From contig NZ_JACFXV010000043.1 of assembly GCF_014050225.1 (NCBI RefSeq), positions 558,001 through 622,000 of the forward strand: a stretch of 64,000 nucleotides of DNA, read 5' to 3'. A program made the translations under genes and the position numbers. Shown one piece after another: positions 8,183 to 17,554 of the stretch (positions are counted from its first letter, which is position 1; each line of letters begins with the position of its first letter). The stretch comes from Stappia albiluteola. GTDB taxonomy: Bacteria; Pseudomonadota; Alphaproteobacteria; Rhizobiales; Stappiaceae. The notes beneath the pieces are model-generated. The model did not search any database. It was not told the origin of the DNA and saw only the letters and a list, made by a program, of their open reading frames with translations.

Positions 8183-9307
8183 ATGACGGACGCCAATGCC
8201 GAAGCCCTGCTTGAAGGCCTGCTGCGCTGGGTGAAGATCGAAACCCATACGCCCGCCGCCGCCAATCTCGACAGGCTGATGGGTATGGTCGCCGGCGAGG
8301 CTTCGGGCTTCGGCGCCGGCATCAGGCGCTTTCCCGGCCGCGACGGGCGCGGCGGCCACCTGCTGGTGACCTCGCCATGGGGCGGCAACAGCGCGCCCTA
8401 TATCCTCGTCATGAGCCATCTCGACACGGTGCATCCGCTCGGCACGATCGAGAAGGCCCTGCCCGTGCGCCGCGACGGCGACAAGGTCTACGGTCCGGGC
8501 ATCTTCGACATGAAGGCCAGCGCCTTTATCGCGCTTGCGGCCATGCGCGAACTGGCGGAAGCCCGCGCCACGCCGCCGCTGCCGGTCTGGCACCTGTTCA
8601 CTTCCGACGAGGAAGTCGGCAGCCAGACCTCCCGGGACCTCATCGAGGATCTGGCGGCGAATGCGAAATACTGCCTCGTGACAGAGCCAACCCGCGACAG
8701 GAACGAGGTGGTGACGGCCCGCAAGGGCGTCGGCCGTTTCACGATCTCCGTCGAAGGCCGGCCGTCGCATTCCGGCGTACGCCACGAGGAAGGTCGCAGC
8801 GCGATCCGGGAACTCGCACATCAGATCCTGCAGCTTGAAGCCATGACAGACTACGAGCGCGGCATCACCGTCAATGTGGGCGAGATCACGGGCGGCAGCG
8901 GCATCAATGTCGTGCCGCAATTCGCCTCCGCCGAAGTCGACCTGCGCGTGCCGACACCGGCATTGGCGGAGGAAATGCTCACCCGGATCGGCGGCCTGCA
9001 GGCGGTAACGCCGGACGTGCGCGTGACCGTCACGGGCGGCATGAACCGTCCGCCCTTCGACCAGAGCGAGGGGTCGCGGGCGCTATTCGAGCATGTGAGG
9101 TCCATCGGCGCCGAACTCGGGCTCGAACTGCGCGGAATTCATACGGGCGGCGGATCGGACGCGAATTTCGTCGCCGACCGGGTGCCGGTGATCGACGGAC
9201 TGGGCGCGCTGGGCAATGGCGCGCATACGCTAGACGAGCATATCCTCGTCAGTTCGCTCGTGCCGCGCATGACGCTGATGCGCCGCCTCTATGAAACCCT
9301 TGCCTGA
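8183..9307 (+). CDS. M20 family metallopeptidase (carboxypeptidase G2-like)
   Basis: A cytoplasmic di-zinc hydrolase of 374 residues in the CPG2/ArgE/DapE group. SHLDTVHP supplies His79 and Asp81, GIFDMK the bridging Asp109, and SDEEVGS the catalytic Glu143 with Glu144. The dimerisation domain lies about 180-290 (SRPSHSGV type). I start at ATG 8183 after AGGGGGA; the open frame extends 40 codons further but lacks a binding site. Members cleave C-terminal glutamate from folates or N-acyl amino acids; the substrate here is not determinable. No hydrolase partner gene is adjacent. Confidence 0.87.
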   Translation: MTDANAEALLEGLLRWVKIETHTPAAANLDRLMGMVAGEASGFGAGIRRFPGRDGRGGHLLVTSPWGGNSAPYILVMSHLDTVHPLGTIEKALPVRRDGDKVYGPGIFDMKASAFIALAAMRELAEARATPPLPVWHLFTSDEEVGSQTSRDLIEDLAANAKYCLVTEPTRDRNEVVTARKGVGRFTISVEGRPSHSGVRHEEGRSAIRELAHQILQLEAMTDYERGITVNVGEITGGSGINVVPQFASAEVDLRVPTPALAEEMLTRIGGLQAVTPDVRVTVTGGMNRPPFDQSEGSRALFEHVRSIGAELGLELRGIHTGGGSDANFVADRVPVIDGLGALGNGAHTLDEHILVSSLVPRMTLMRRLYETLA

Positions 9308-9336
9308 AGTCCCTGCCGCAACCGATTGACAAGACT

Positions 9337-9378
9337 CGACCATGGTTGGGCGGAAACCGTCCCGCCCGGCCATGGTCG
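9337..9378. terminator. long hairpin between convergent M20 and cyclase-family genes
   Basis: CGACCATGG, TT, GGGCGG pairs with CCGCCC, GG, CCATGGTCG around an 8-base loop. In a plus-strand transcript the TT/GG step forms two U-G pairs, making an uninterrupted 17-bp stem. No U run follows on either side, so this is a terminator-like or mRNA-stabilising structure rather than a classical intrinsic terminator. Confidence 0.45.
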
Positions 9379-9385
9379 CGTGACC

Positions 9386-10210
9386 TCAGACCAGCGCGAA
9401 AAGCCGGCTGATGCCGCCTGTGGCACCCTTCACCTTCGGCGCGCCGACGACGATCGTCGCACCCGTGGCCGGCACGGAATCCAGGTTGGCAACGCATTCC
9501 ATGCCCCAGCGGCCCGAGGGTAGCCAGGCGTAATGGGCGGCAAAATCCTTGGAGGCGCCGAAATCGAGGGACAGCGTGTCGACCGCCATGCCGACGACGC
9601 CCTTTTCCATCATGTACATGGTGGCGTCGAGGTGGAAGCCCGGGAAATGCATGCCGCCATCGGCATCGACATTGCGGAACTTGTCGGTCGTCACGAAATC
9701 CGCCCAGCCGGAATTCATGGCGACGCAGCCGCCCGAGGGCAGGTCGCCATTCGCGCTTTCCCAGGCCTTCAGGTCGTCCGCGGTGAGTTGGTAGTCCGGA
9801 TCGGAAGCCGCCTTCTCCTTGACGTCGACCACGGCGAGCGGCACGACCAGCTGGCCGAGATCGATGGACGCCGCGTCCGCCCCGTCCTTCGAGAAATGGA
9901 TCGGCGCGTCGAGATGGGTGCCGGTATGCTCGACCAGCGTCCATGTGTTCATGTTGAAGCCGTCCTTGTCGAAGGAGAAATTCGTCTCGATCGAAAGCTG
10001 CGGCTTGCCGAAGAAGGTCGGGAATTCGGGCCCGAGCGCGTGGGTGAGATCGACGACCTTGGAAAAGCTCGCCCCCTGCGCCAGCGCCGGCCGGGGTGGC
10101 GGAAAGGCGGTAAAGACGGCCGCGCCCGCACCGACGGCCCCCAGACCCTTGAAGAACCCGCGCCGCGACAGGCGCCGCATCACCACATCCTGACATCCCG
10201 GTACGCACAT
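9386..10210 (-). CDS. Tat-exported cyclase family protein (kynurenine formamidase-like)
   Basis: A 274-residue metal-dependent hydrolase of the cyclase family (KynB-type fold). The signature HTGTHLDAPIH at 95-105 provides the metal-binding His and Asp residues. The N-terminus has a twin-arginine signal (SRRGFFKG near residue 15, then a hydrophobic stretch ending at ALAQ), so it is folded in the cytoplasm and exported with its metal. ATG 10210 follows AGGAGG with 7-base spacing. Periplasmic members act on esters or amides of unknown identity. Divergent from the ABC-F gene. Confidence 0.85.
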   Translation of the reverse strand: MCVPGCQDVVMRRLSRRGFFKGLGAVGAGAAVFTAFPPPRPALAQGASFSKVVDLTHALGPEFPTFFGKPQLSIETNFSFDKDGFNMNTWTLVEHTGTHLDAPIHFSKDGADAASIDLGQLVVPLAVVDVKEKAASDPDYQLTADDLKAWESANGDLPSGGCVAMNSGWADFVTTDKFRNVDADGGMHFPGFHLDATMYMMEKGVVGMAVDTLSLDFGASKDFAAHYAWLPSGRWGMECVANLDSVPATGATIVVGAPKVKGATGGISRLFALV

Positions 10211-10336
10211 GGCTCGCCTCCTGCAGTCATGAACCGCTGGAAGCTTACGTTGCGTTCCCTGGTCGGGCAATCAAATCAACGATCTGCCTCGGCCGCCTCT
10301 TGCATCCCGGCGCCTCGCCTGCCATTGATCCGCGCC

Positions 10337-12220
<1,884 letters not shown>

Positions 12221-12465
12221 ATGCTTGAATACCGCTGATGATTTTATATTTATTTGATATTCGAAATATTTTTTTCAGAATAGAGACTCGGAATACTTAT
12301 TTACTCGTGGATTTTAGCGAATTTTGACTCAATCACGCCGCATTTCCTTTCCACCAAATTAAGCCGGCGGCGCGAAGATTCGCCTCGGTGTGGTTGTTGT
12401 TGAGCGCATGACCTGGAAAAGCCTCCCGCTTGACCATCAGGATCATGCCCGGATGGGGAAATTGC
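12221..12465. other. AT-rich intergenic region
   Basis: The 245 bases between the ABC-F gene and the secreted Gly/Asn-rich gene contain the most AT-rich stretch noticed in the window (about 12237-12330). ATATT-CGA-AATAT followed by seven T residues near 12256-12275 could weakly terminate the ABC-F transcript. The rest probably carries the promoter of the downstream gene; I see no convincing -35/-10 pair. Confidence 0.4.
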
Positions 12466-13689
12466 ATGAAGCCGATAACGAAAACCGCGACGGTTGCGCT
12501 CAGCGCCTCGCTCCTGATCATGGCGCCGGTTCTTGCGGGCGGCCTGTCGACACTGTTCGACGGCTCAGGTGCCGCCTATGCCAAGAGCGACAATGGCGGC
12601 GGTAATGGTAATGGCGGGGGCAACGGCGGGGGTCGTGGCGGCGGATCCGAGCGCGGCGGCGGAAACGCTGGCGGCAACGGCAAGGGCGGTGGCAGCCAGG
12701 CCAGCGCCGGCGGTAATGGTAATGGCGGGGGCAACGGAAAATCCCAGGGCAAGGGCGGCGGCATCGGCGCCACGGTCGATCGGGTCGGCACGGGCGTCGC
12801 GGATTTCCTGGGCGGCGTATTCGGCTCCGGCAACAAGGGCAAGTCGAAGTCCGCGTCCATTTCGAAGGGTAAGAACGGCTCGGTCCAGAAGGCCTCGCTG
12901 AAGGGTATCGACGCGGTTCCCTCCGCGCATCCCAAGGCTAAAGAGAAGAACCTGAACGCCAGGCTCGCCGGTCTCAACTCGCTGAAGCGGAGCGCTACCG
13001 CCATCATGAAGGCCAACGATCCGCGCATGGCCGCGATCCGTAGCTACATCGACGGCGTAATCGCTTACGAGGACGCGATGGCCGCCGCGACCATGGCAGC
13101 GGAGCAACTGGCCGCCGCGCAGCAGGCCTTCGCCGGAACGCTCGATGGCATCGCGCCCTATGGCGACTTCAGCTATGACGGAAAGACGCTCACCGAACTC
13201 AACGACCGCCTGAGCGAGCTGGAAGGCCTGGATCGCACCGGCCTGACCGACGAGGAAAACATGGCCATCGACGATGAAATCGCCGGCCTCACAGGAGCCC
13301 TCAACAGCCCCGAGGCGACAGCCCTTTCGGACGCCGAGACCATGGCGGCCGAAGCCGAGAGCGTCGCCGCCGGCCTGGAGGGCGCAGCCTCCGACGAAGC
13401 GCTGAAGGAAGCGCTGCTTGAGGCGGCGAACGACAACCGCGTCGCCCAGTACGGCGACGACTACATCAATGACGAAGTCCTCGGTTGGGCCCACGATACC
13501 CTCGACGGCAAGATCGACGAGATCCGCGCGGCGCGCGAGGCGGAAGAAGCCGCAGCCGCACCCGAAGGTCCCGAGGTCGAGGAGGCTCCCGCCGGCGAAG
13601 GCGAAGAAGCAGCCGCGGCAGAAGAGACGCCGGATGGCGGCGTCGAGGTAGCGGCCTCGGTGGAGGACCTGCGCCTCGAGACGCAGTGA
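12466..13689 (+). CDS. secreted Gly/Asn-rich protein with acidic Ala/Glu-rich C-terminus
   Basis: A 407-residue protein of unknown function. The ATG at 12466 follows GGGGAA and gives a strong signal peptide ending near AAYA (about residue 39). Residues 42-100 are low complexity (GGGNGNGGGN type). A hydrophobic GVADFLGGVFG segment near 112 leads into a basic Ser/Lys-rich stretch to about 160. Residues 165-340 look helical with many Ala and Glu, and 350-407 are strongly acidic. No catalytic motif is seen. The mosaic of Gly-rich, basic and acidic blocks suggests a surface or matrix protein. It ends at a strong terminator, so it is probably monocistronic. The Gly block resembles the truncated protein at 1-102. 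Confidence 0.7.
   Translation: MKPITKTATVALSASLLIMAPVLAGGLSTLFDGSGAAYAKSDNGGGNGNGGGNGGGRGGGSERGGGNAGGNGKGGGSQASAGGNGNGGGNGKSQGKGGGIGATVDRVGTGVADFLGGVFGSGNKGKSKSASISKGKNGSVQKASLKGIDAVPSAHPKAKEKNLNARLAGLNSLKRSATAIMKANDPRMAAIRSYIDGVIAYEDAMAAATMAAEQLAAAQQAFAGTLDGIAPYGDFSYDGKTLTELNDRLSELEGLDRTGLTDEENMAIDDEIAGLTGALNSPEATALSDAETMAAEAESVAAGLEGAASDEALKEALLEAANDNRVAQYGDDYINDEVLGWAHDTLDGKIDEIRAAREAEEAAAAPEGPEVEEAPAGEGEEAAAAEETPDGGVEVAASVEDLRLETQ
12597..12737. repeat. 30-bp direct repeat in the Gly/Asn-rich coding region
   Basis: An identical 30-base sequence occurs at 12597-12626 and 12708-12737, both encoding GGNGNGGGNG in the same frame. Identity at third codon positions suggests recent duplication or recombination within the repeat tract rather than selection on protein alone. 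Confidence 0.7.
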
Positions 13690-13721
13690 GGTTTCGGCCA
13701 GCAACGCCAACCTGAAGGAAA

Positions 13722-13751
13722 GGCGCCGGGACCGGTTCCCGGCGCCTTTTT
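13722..13751 (+). terminator. intrinsic terminator
   Basis: GGCGCCGGGA and TCCCGGCGCC form a perfect 10-bp stem with a 5-base loop, followed by TTTTT. It ends the Gly/Asn-rich gene just before the convergent cyclase gene. Confidence 0.85.
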
Positions 13752-13761
13752 CGTTGCTGGA

Positions 13762-14820
13762 TCAGAACTGTCGGGATTTGCGGGCGAGTTCGATGCCCGC
13801 CCCTACCCGCATCAGCCGCATTTCGCCGATGCCGCGGATGTCGTGGCGGCCGAGGTCGTCGAGGTGGAATTCCTCCACCAGGGCTTCCTTCATGTCGTCG
13901 GGGGCGACGACCGTCATCGGTTCGGCGAAAACCTGCAGCCTCGCGGCCATGTTCACCGCCGGGCCAAAGACGTCATAGACGTATTTCTGGATGCCGACGA
14001 CCGAGCCAACCGCTGCCCCCGTGCCAAGGCCGATCCGGGCCAGCCACTTGTGCGGATGGCTCTGGTTGCGCCGTTCCAGGTAGCGGATGAAGCGCACCGC
14101 GCAATTGGCGACGGCCCGCGCATGATCGTGCGAGGGCTCGGGCATGCCCGCGACCGCCAGATAGGCGTCGCCGATCGTCTTGATCCGTTCGCAGCCATAT
14201 TGCTCCGAGATGCGATCGAAGGCGGTGAAGATGTCATTGAGTTCGCCAAGCGTGATCGTCGGGTCGGACTCGGCGGCGAACTTGGTGAAATCGACGAAGT
14301 CGAGCATCACCACGGAGACATCCTTGTAGAGCTGCGGCGTGACGACGCCGAAGGTCTTGAATTCCTCGTAGACGGAACGCGGCATCAGGTTGAGAAGCAG
14401 GCGCTCCACCCGCTCCTTCTCGCGCTCCAGCTCCCGCGTGTTGCGCTCCACCATGGTCGAATAGCTGTCGATCATGGACTCAAGCTCGCGGATGCGCGTG
14501 ATGTTCTGGCACTCGACGATGAAAAGTCTTTCGTCTTCGACTGTTGCGGAGGAAATCGACAGGGCGATAACCAGTATCCGCCGCTTCGGCTTGATCGAAA
14601 TCTCGCCGGTGTAGCGGCCTGCCTCATCGACTGCCTGCGAGACCGCTGCCAGATCGAGATCGGGCAGGACGTCGGAAAGCGCCGCCTCCCCGCCCGCCTC
14701 GCCGAACCACTCGCTGAAGGCCTGATTGTGGAAGATCATGCGCAGGTCCGACCGGCGGGCGATCGCCACGCCCACGCCGATCGACCGCAACAGCTGCTCG
14801 TTGATGGCGGCAATGCTCAT
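13762..14820 (-). CDS. class III adenylyl cyclase with N-terminal PAS-like domain
   Basis: A soluble 352-residue cyclase predicted to make cAMP. Residues 1-110 look like a PAS-type sensor, 112-142 form a coiled-coil linker (ELERE repeats), and 165-345 form the catalytic domain. The essential residues are present: metal ligands Asp174 and Asp218, the adenine-selecting pair Lys214 and Asp283, and the transition-state pair Asn290 and Arg294. It overlaps the upstream truncated-globin gene by four bases (ATGA), so the two are translationally coupled. This suggests that globin heme chemistry modulates cAMP signalling, but no direct evidence of contact is visible. Confidence 0.9.
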   Translation of the reverse strand: MSIAAINEQLLRSIGVGVAIARRSDLRMIFHNQAFSEWFGEAGGEAALSDVLPDLDLAAVSQAVDEAGRYTGEISIKPKRRILVIALSISSATVEDERLFIVECQNITRIRELESMIDSYSTMVERNTRELEREKERVERLLLNLMPRSVYEEFKTFGVVTPQLYKDVSVVMLDFVDFTKFAAESDPTITLGELNDIFTAFDRISEQYGCERIKTIGDAYLAVAGMPEPSHDHARAVANCAVRFIRYLERRNQSHPHKWLARIGLGTGAAVGSVVGIQKYVYDVFGPAVNMAARLQVFAEPMTVVAPDDMKEALVEEFHLDDLGRHDIRGIGEMRLMRVGAGIELARKSRQF

Positions 14821-15185
14821 GGCCTGCCCGCCGAAAGGATCGGGCCGCGACGGGCTTCCACCTCGCGGATGATGTGGTCGACATCGGCGCGGTCCATGCC
14901 GTACTCGGTCAGCGTTTCGCGTAGCAGGGCCGCCATCTCGTCGAAATCGGCGTGGCTCAGCTTCAGGTGTTCGTGCATCTTCTGCAGCCGGTCGTCGGTA
15001 TAGGACGCCGGACCGCCCATGATGGTGGAAATGAACTTCGTCTGGTGATCGATGAGCCGGGACATGTCGATATCTTCGAAATAGTCGCCGATCTGATCGG
15101 AATCGAGCACCTTTTCATAGAAGGACATGACGATCCGGCTGACGGATTTGAACCCGCCGTACTTTTCGAAAAGCGTCTTCGCCAT
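14817..15185 (-). CDS. group 1 truncated hemoglobin
   Basis: A 122-residue heme protein of the TrHbN class. The hallmarks are visible: YGGFKSVSRIV in helices A-B, the B9-B10 Phe-Tyr at 22-23, YFEDIDMSRLIDHQTKF in the C-E region, GGPASY at 57-62, and the F-helix His71 (proximal heme ligand) in MHEHLKLSH. The family binds O2, NO or CO and either detoxifies NO or senses gas. It is the first gene of a two-gene unit with the adenylyl cyclase (4-base overlap), unlike known globin-coupled sensors, in which the globin is fused to the output domain. Confidence 0.87.
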   Translation of the reverse strand: MAKTLFEKYGGFKSVSRIVMSFYEKVLDSDQIGDYFEDIDMSRLIDHQTKFISTIMGGPASYTDDRLQKMHEHLKLSHADFDEMAALLRETLTEYGMDRADVDHIIREVEARRGPILSAGRP

Positions 15186-15429
15186 GCCACCCCTCCACCG
15201 GCGGACGTCATTGCCCGTGGCTGAAGATCAGAATAGGTCATACGATATGCAAAACCAAGAACGTTACAGAGAGATCGCCTGAGCAATGCTTGGCACGACT
15301 GCAATTTCTTCCTTAGAGGAACGCAATCCCAACGGATAATCCCGTCTTCAGGGGCAATCCTGCGATCTTCCTTTCCGTGGCGGCTTGCCTTTGGCATTAT
15401 TCCTCGACACGCAGCCGGTATCCGCAATC

Positions 15430-16128
15430 ATGAGGAAGCTCACCACCATCGGCTTTGACGCCGACGACACGCTCTGGCACAACGAGCGCGTTTTCAAGCT
15501 GACCGAGGACCGTTTCGCCGACCTTCTTGCCGATCATGCGGACAGGAGCCATCTTGCCGAACGGCTGATCGCGGCAGAGCGGCGCAACGTCCGCCACTAC
15601 GGCTTCGGCGTCAAAGGCTTCACCCTGTCGATGATCGAAACGGCGATCGAGGTGACCGGGGGCAAGGTCCCGGGGGACGTGATCGCGGAAATCCTGCAAG
15701 CCGGGCGCGAGATGCTCACTCATCCGGTGGAGACGCTGCCGCATGCCGAGGATACGCTGCAGCGGCTGAAGGACAGCTATAATCTCGTGCTCATCACCAA
15801 GGGCGATCTCTTCGACCAGGAGCGCAAGCTCGCCGAATCCGGCCTCGATCACCATTTCACCGCCGTCGAAATCGTCAGCGACAAGCAGCCGGCCACCTAC
15901 GAAGCGATCTTCCGCCGCCACGGCGACGGCGCGCAGCGGGCGATCATGGTCGGCAACTCGCTGAAATCGGACATCCTGCCGGCGCTGTCGGCGGGCAGCT
16001 ATGCCGTCTATGTCCCGCACGAGCTGACATGGGCGCTGGAACATGCCGAGGAGCCCCTGAGCGACGCCCGCTTCCGCCGCATCGGCCATCTGGGCGAACT
16101 GGTCGACCTTCTGGAGAAACTCGACTGA
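15430..16128 (+). CDS. HAD family hydrolase
   Basis: A 232-residue cytoplasmic phosphatase-type HAD enzyme with a helical cap after motif I. Motif I is DADDT near residue 10 (nucleophile and general acid Asp), motif II is ITKGD with Thr, the motif III Lys lies in the VSDKQ segment, and motif IV is GNSLKSD. The start ATG 15430 is not preceded by an obvious binding site; the frame extends 15 codons upstream to 15385. Substrate unknown; family members act on phosphorylated sugars, nucleotides or phosphoglycolate. The gene stands alone, convergent with arfB. Confidence 0.85.
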   Translation: MRKLTTIGFDADDTLWHNERVFKLTEDRFADLLADHADRSHLAERLIAAERRNVRHYGFGVKGFTLSMIETAIEVTGGKVPGDVIAEILQAGREMLTHPVETLPHAEDTLQRLKDSYNLVLITKGDLFDQERKLAESGLDHHFTAVEIVSDKQPATYEAIFRRHGDGAQRAIMVGNSLKSDILPALSAGSYAVYVPHELTWALEHAEEPLSDARFRRIGHLGELVDLLEKLD

Positions 16129-16134
16129 CGGCGG

Positions 16135-16572
16135 TCAGTCGATGGCGCGGGAGCGCATCTTCTTCACGTCGCCGCGCTGCTTCTTGGATGCGAGCCTTCG
16201 CTCCTTGGAGGCTTTCGTCGGCCGTGTCGCCTTGCGCGGCTTGGGGCGCTCGAAGGCGCGAAGGGTCAGCTCCACCAGCCTTTCGACGGCGTCCTGCCGG
16301 TTCTGCTCCTGGGTGCGGAAGCGGTCGGCCTGCAGGACGATCTCGCCGGAAAGCGTGAGTCTGCGCCCGGCAAGCCGCACCATCCGCGCCTTCACGTCTT
16401 CCGGCAAAGTCTCGTTGCCGGCAAGGTTGAAGCGCAGCTGGACGGCGGTCGAGACCTTGTTGACGTTCTGCCCGCCCGGTCCGGAGGCGCGGATGAAGAC
16501 CTCGCTCACATCCTCCGCCGGGATGAAATAAGCGCCCTTCACCGCGATATCGCCCTGTCGCCGTTCCCGCAT
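16135..16572 (-). CDS. arfB: alternative ribosome-rescue factor ArfB
   Basis: A 145-residue peptidyl-tRNA hydrolase that frees ribosomes stalled without a stop codon. The catalytic GGQ lies in ASGPGGQNVNKVST near residue 33. The C-terminal tail is rich in Lys and Arg (KASKERRLASKKQR), as required for insertion into the empty mRNA channel. The length matches the E. coli protein. ATG 16572 follows AGGGA. It lacks the stop-codon recognition domain of RF1/RF2, which separates it from true release factors. Confidence 0.92.
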   Translation of the reverse strand: MRERRQGDIAVKGAYFIPAEDVSEVFIRASGPGGQNVNKVSTAVQLRFNLAGNETLPEDVKARMVRLAGRRLTLSGEIVLQADRFRTQEQNRQDAVERLVELTLRAFERPKPRKATRPTKASKERRLASKKQRGDVKKMRSRAID

Positions 16573-16681
16573 GCCGATCCCTGCCCTTGCCTGCAACAGG
16601 CGAGAAACCACAGGCATGCGCCTTGATGCAAGCCATGCATGGCTTTAGAGCCTTATGCGGAGATCAGCACAAAGGCCCGCC

Positions 16682-17503
16682 ATGCACCCTTCCCGCGACA
16701 TTTCCCGCCTGATCGAGATCATGGCCGCGCTGCGCCATCCCGAAACCGGCTGCCCCTGGGATATCGAGCAGGACTTCGCCTCCATCGCCCCCTACACAAT
16801 CGAGGAAGCCTACGAGGTCGCCGACGCGATCCAGCGCGGCGACCTCGACGACCTGCGCGAGGAACTGGGCGACCTGCTGCTGCAGGTGGTCTATCACGCC
16901 CGCATGGCCGAGGAAGCGGACCGTTTCGACTTCGGCGCGGTGGTGGAAGGCATCACGGCCAAGATGATCCGCCGCCATCCGCATGTCTTCGGCGACGAGG
17001 AAGCCCGCAGCGCCGGCATGGCCAAGGGCGCGTGGGAGCGGATCAAGCAGCAGGAGAAGCGGGAACGGGCGGAGCGGCGCGCGGCACTCGGCCTGACCGA
17101 CCGGCCGTCGGGCCTGCTCGACCATGTACCGACGGTGTTCCCGGCGCTGACGGAGGCTGAAAAGCTGCAGCGGCAGGCGTCCAGGGTCGGCTTCGACTGG
17201 GGCGCGGCCGGCCCCGTGCTCGACAAGATCCGCGAGGAAACCGAGGAACTGGGCGCGGAGGTCGTCAGCGCCACGCCCGACCGCGACCGGATCGAGGACG
17301 AGATCGGCGACCTGATCTTCGCCATCGCCAATCTCGCCCGCCATCTCGACATCGACCCGGAAAAGGCGCTGAAGCGGACCAACGCCAAGTTCCGCAAGCG
17401 TTTCGCCTTCATCGAGAAGACGGCGGCAGAGCGCGAGACGACGCTGGAAGCCATGTCGCTTGAGGACATGGAAGACGCCTGGCAGGCGGCGAAGAAGGCA
17501 TGA
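16682..17503 (+). CDS. mazG: nucleoside triphosphate pyrophosphohydrolase MazG
   Basis: A 273-residue house-cleaning enzyme that hydrolyses NTPs to NMP and pyrophosphate. Two MazG domains: the first (about 15-105) carries PWDIEQ and the metal-binding EEAYEVADAI and EELGDLLLQ helices; the second (about 165-255) repeats the pattern with EETEELGAE and EDEIGDLIF. The length matches the full two-domain form. ATG 16682 agrees with family alignments, although 16655 is also open. The gene ends at a strong terminator. Confidence 0.93.
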   Translation: MHPSRDISRLIEIMAALRHPETGCPWDIEQDFASIAPYTIEEAYEVADAIQRGDLDDLREELGDLLLQVVYHARMAEEADRFDFGAVVEGITAKMIRRHPHVFGDEEARSAGMAKGAWERIKQQEKRERAERRAALGLTDRPSGLLDHVPTVFPALTEAEKLQRQASRVGFDWGAAGPVLDKIREETEELGAEVVSATPDRDRIEDEIGDLIFAIANLARHLDIDPEKALKRTNAKFRKRFAFIEKTAAERETTLEAMSLEDMEDAWQAAKKA

Positions 17504-17506
17504 AGA

Positions 17507-17542
17507 AGCCCCTCGCGGGCGACCCGCGAGGGGCTGGTTTTT
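17507..17542 (+). terminator. intrinsic terminator of mazG
   Basis: A perfect 13-bp stem, AGCCCCTCGCGGG with CCCGCGAGGGGCT, has a 3-base loop, and TTTTT follows two bases later. The opposite strand lacks a clear T run, so it serves mazG mainly, with weak action on the convergent hppA. Confidence 0.87.
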
Positions 17543-17554
17543 CCCTTGCCGATA

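Noticed and set aside
12597-12737. Repeats considered as a CRISPR array
   Set aside because: They lie inside a coding sequence, encode Gly/Asn repeats in frame and have no uniform spacers.
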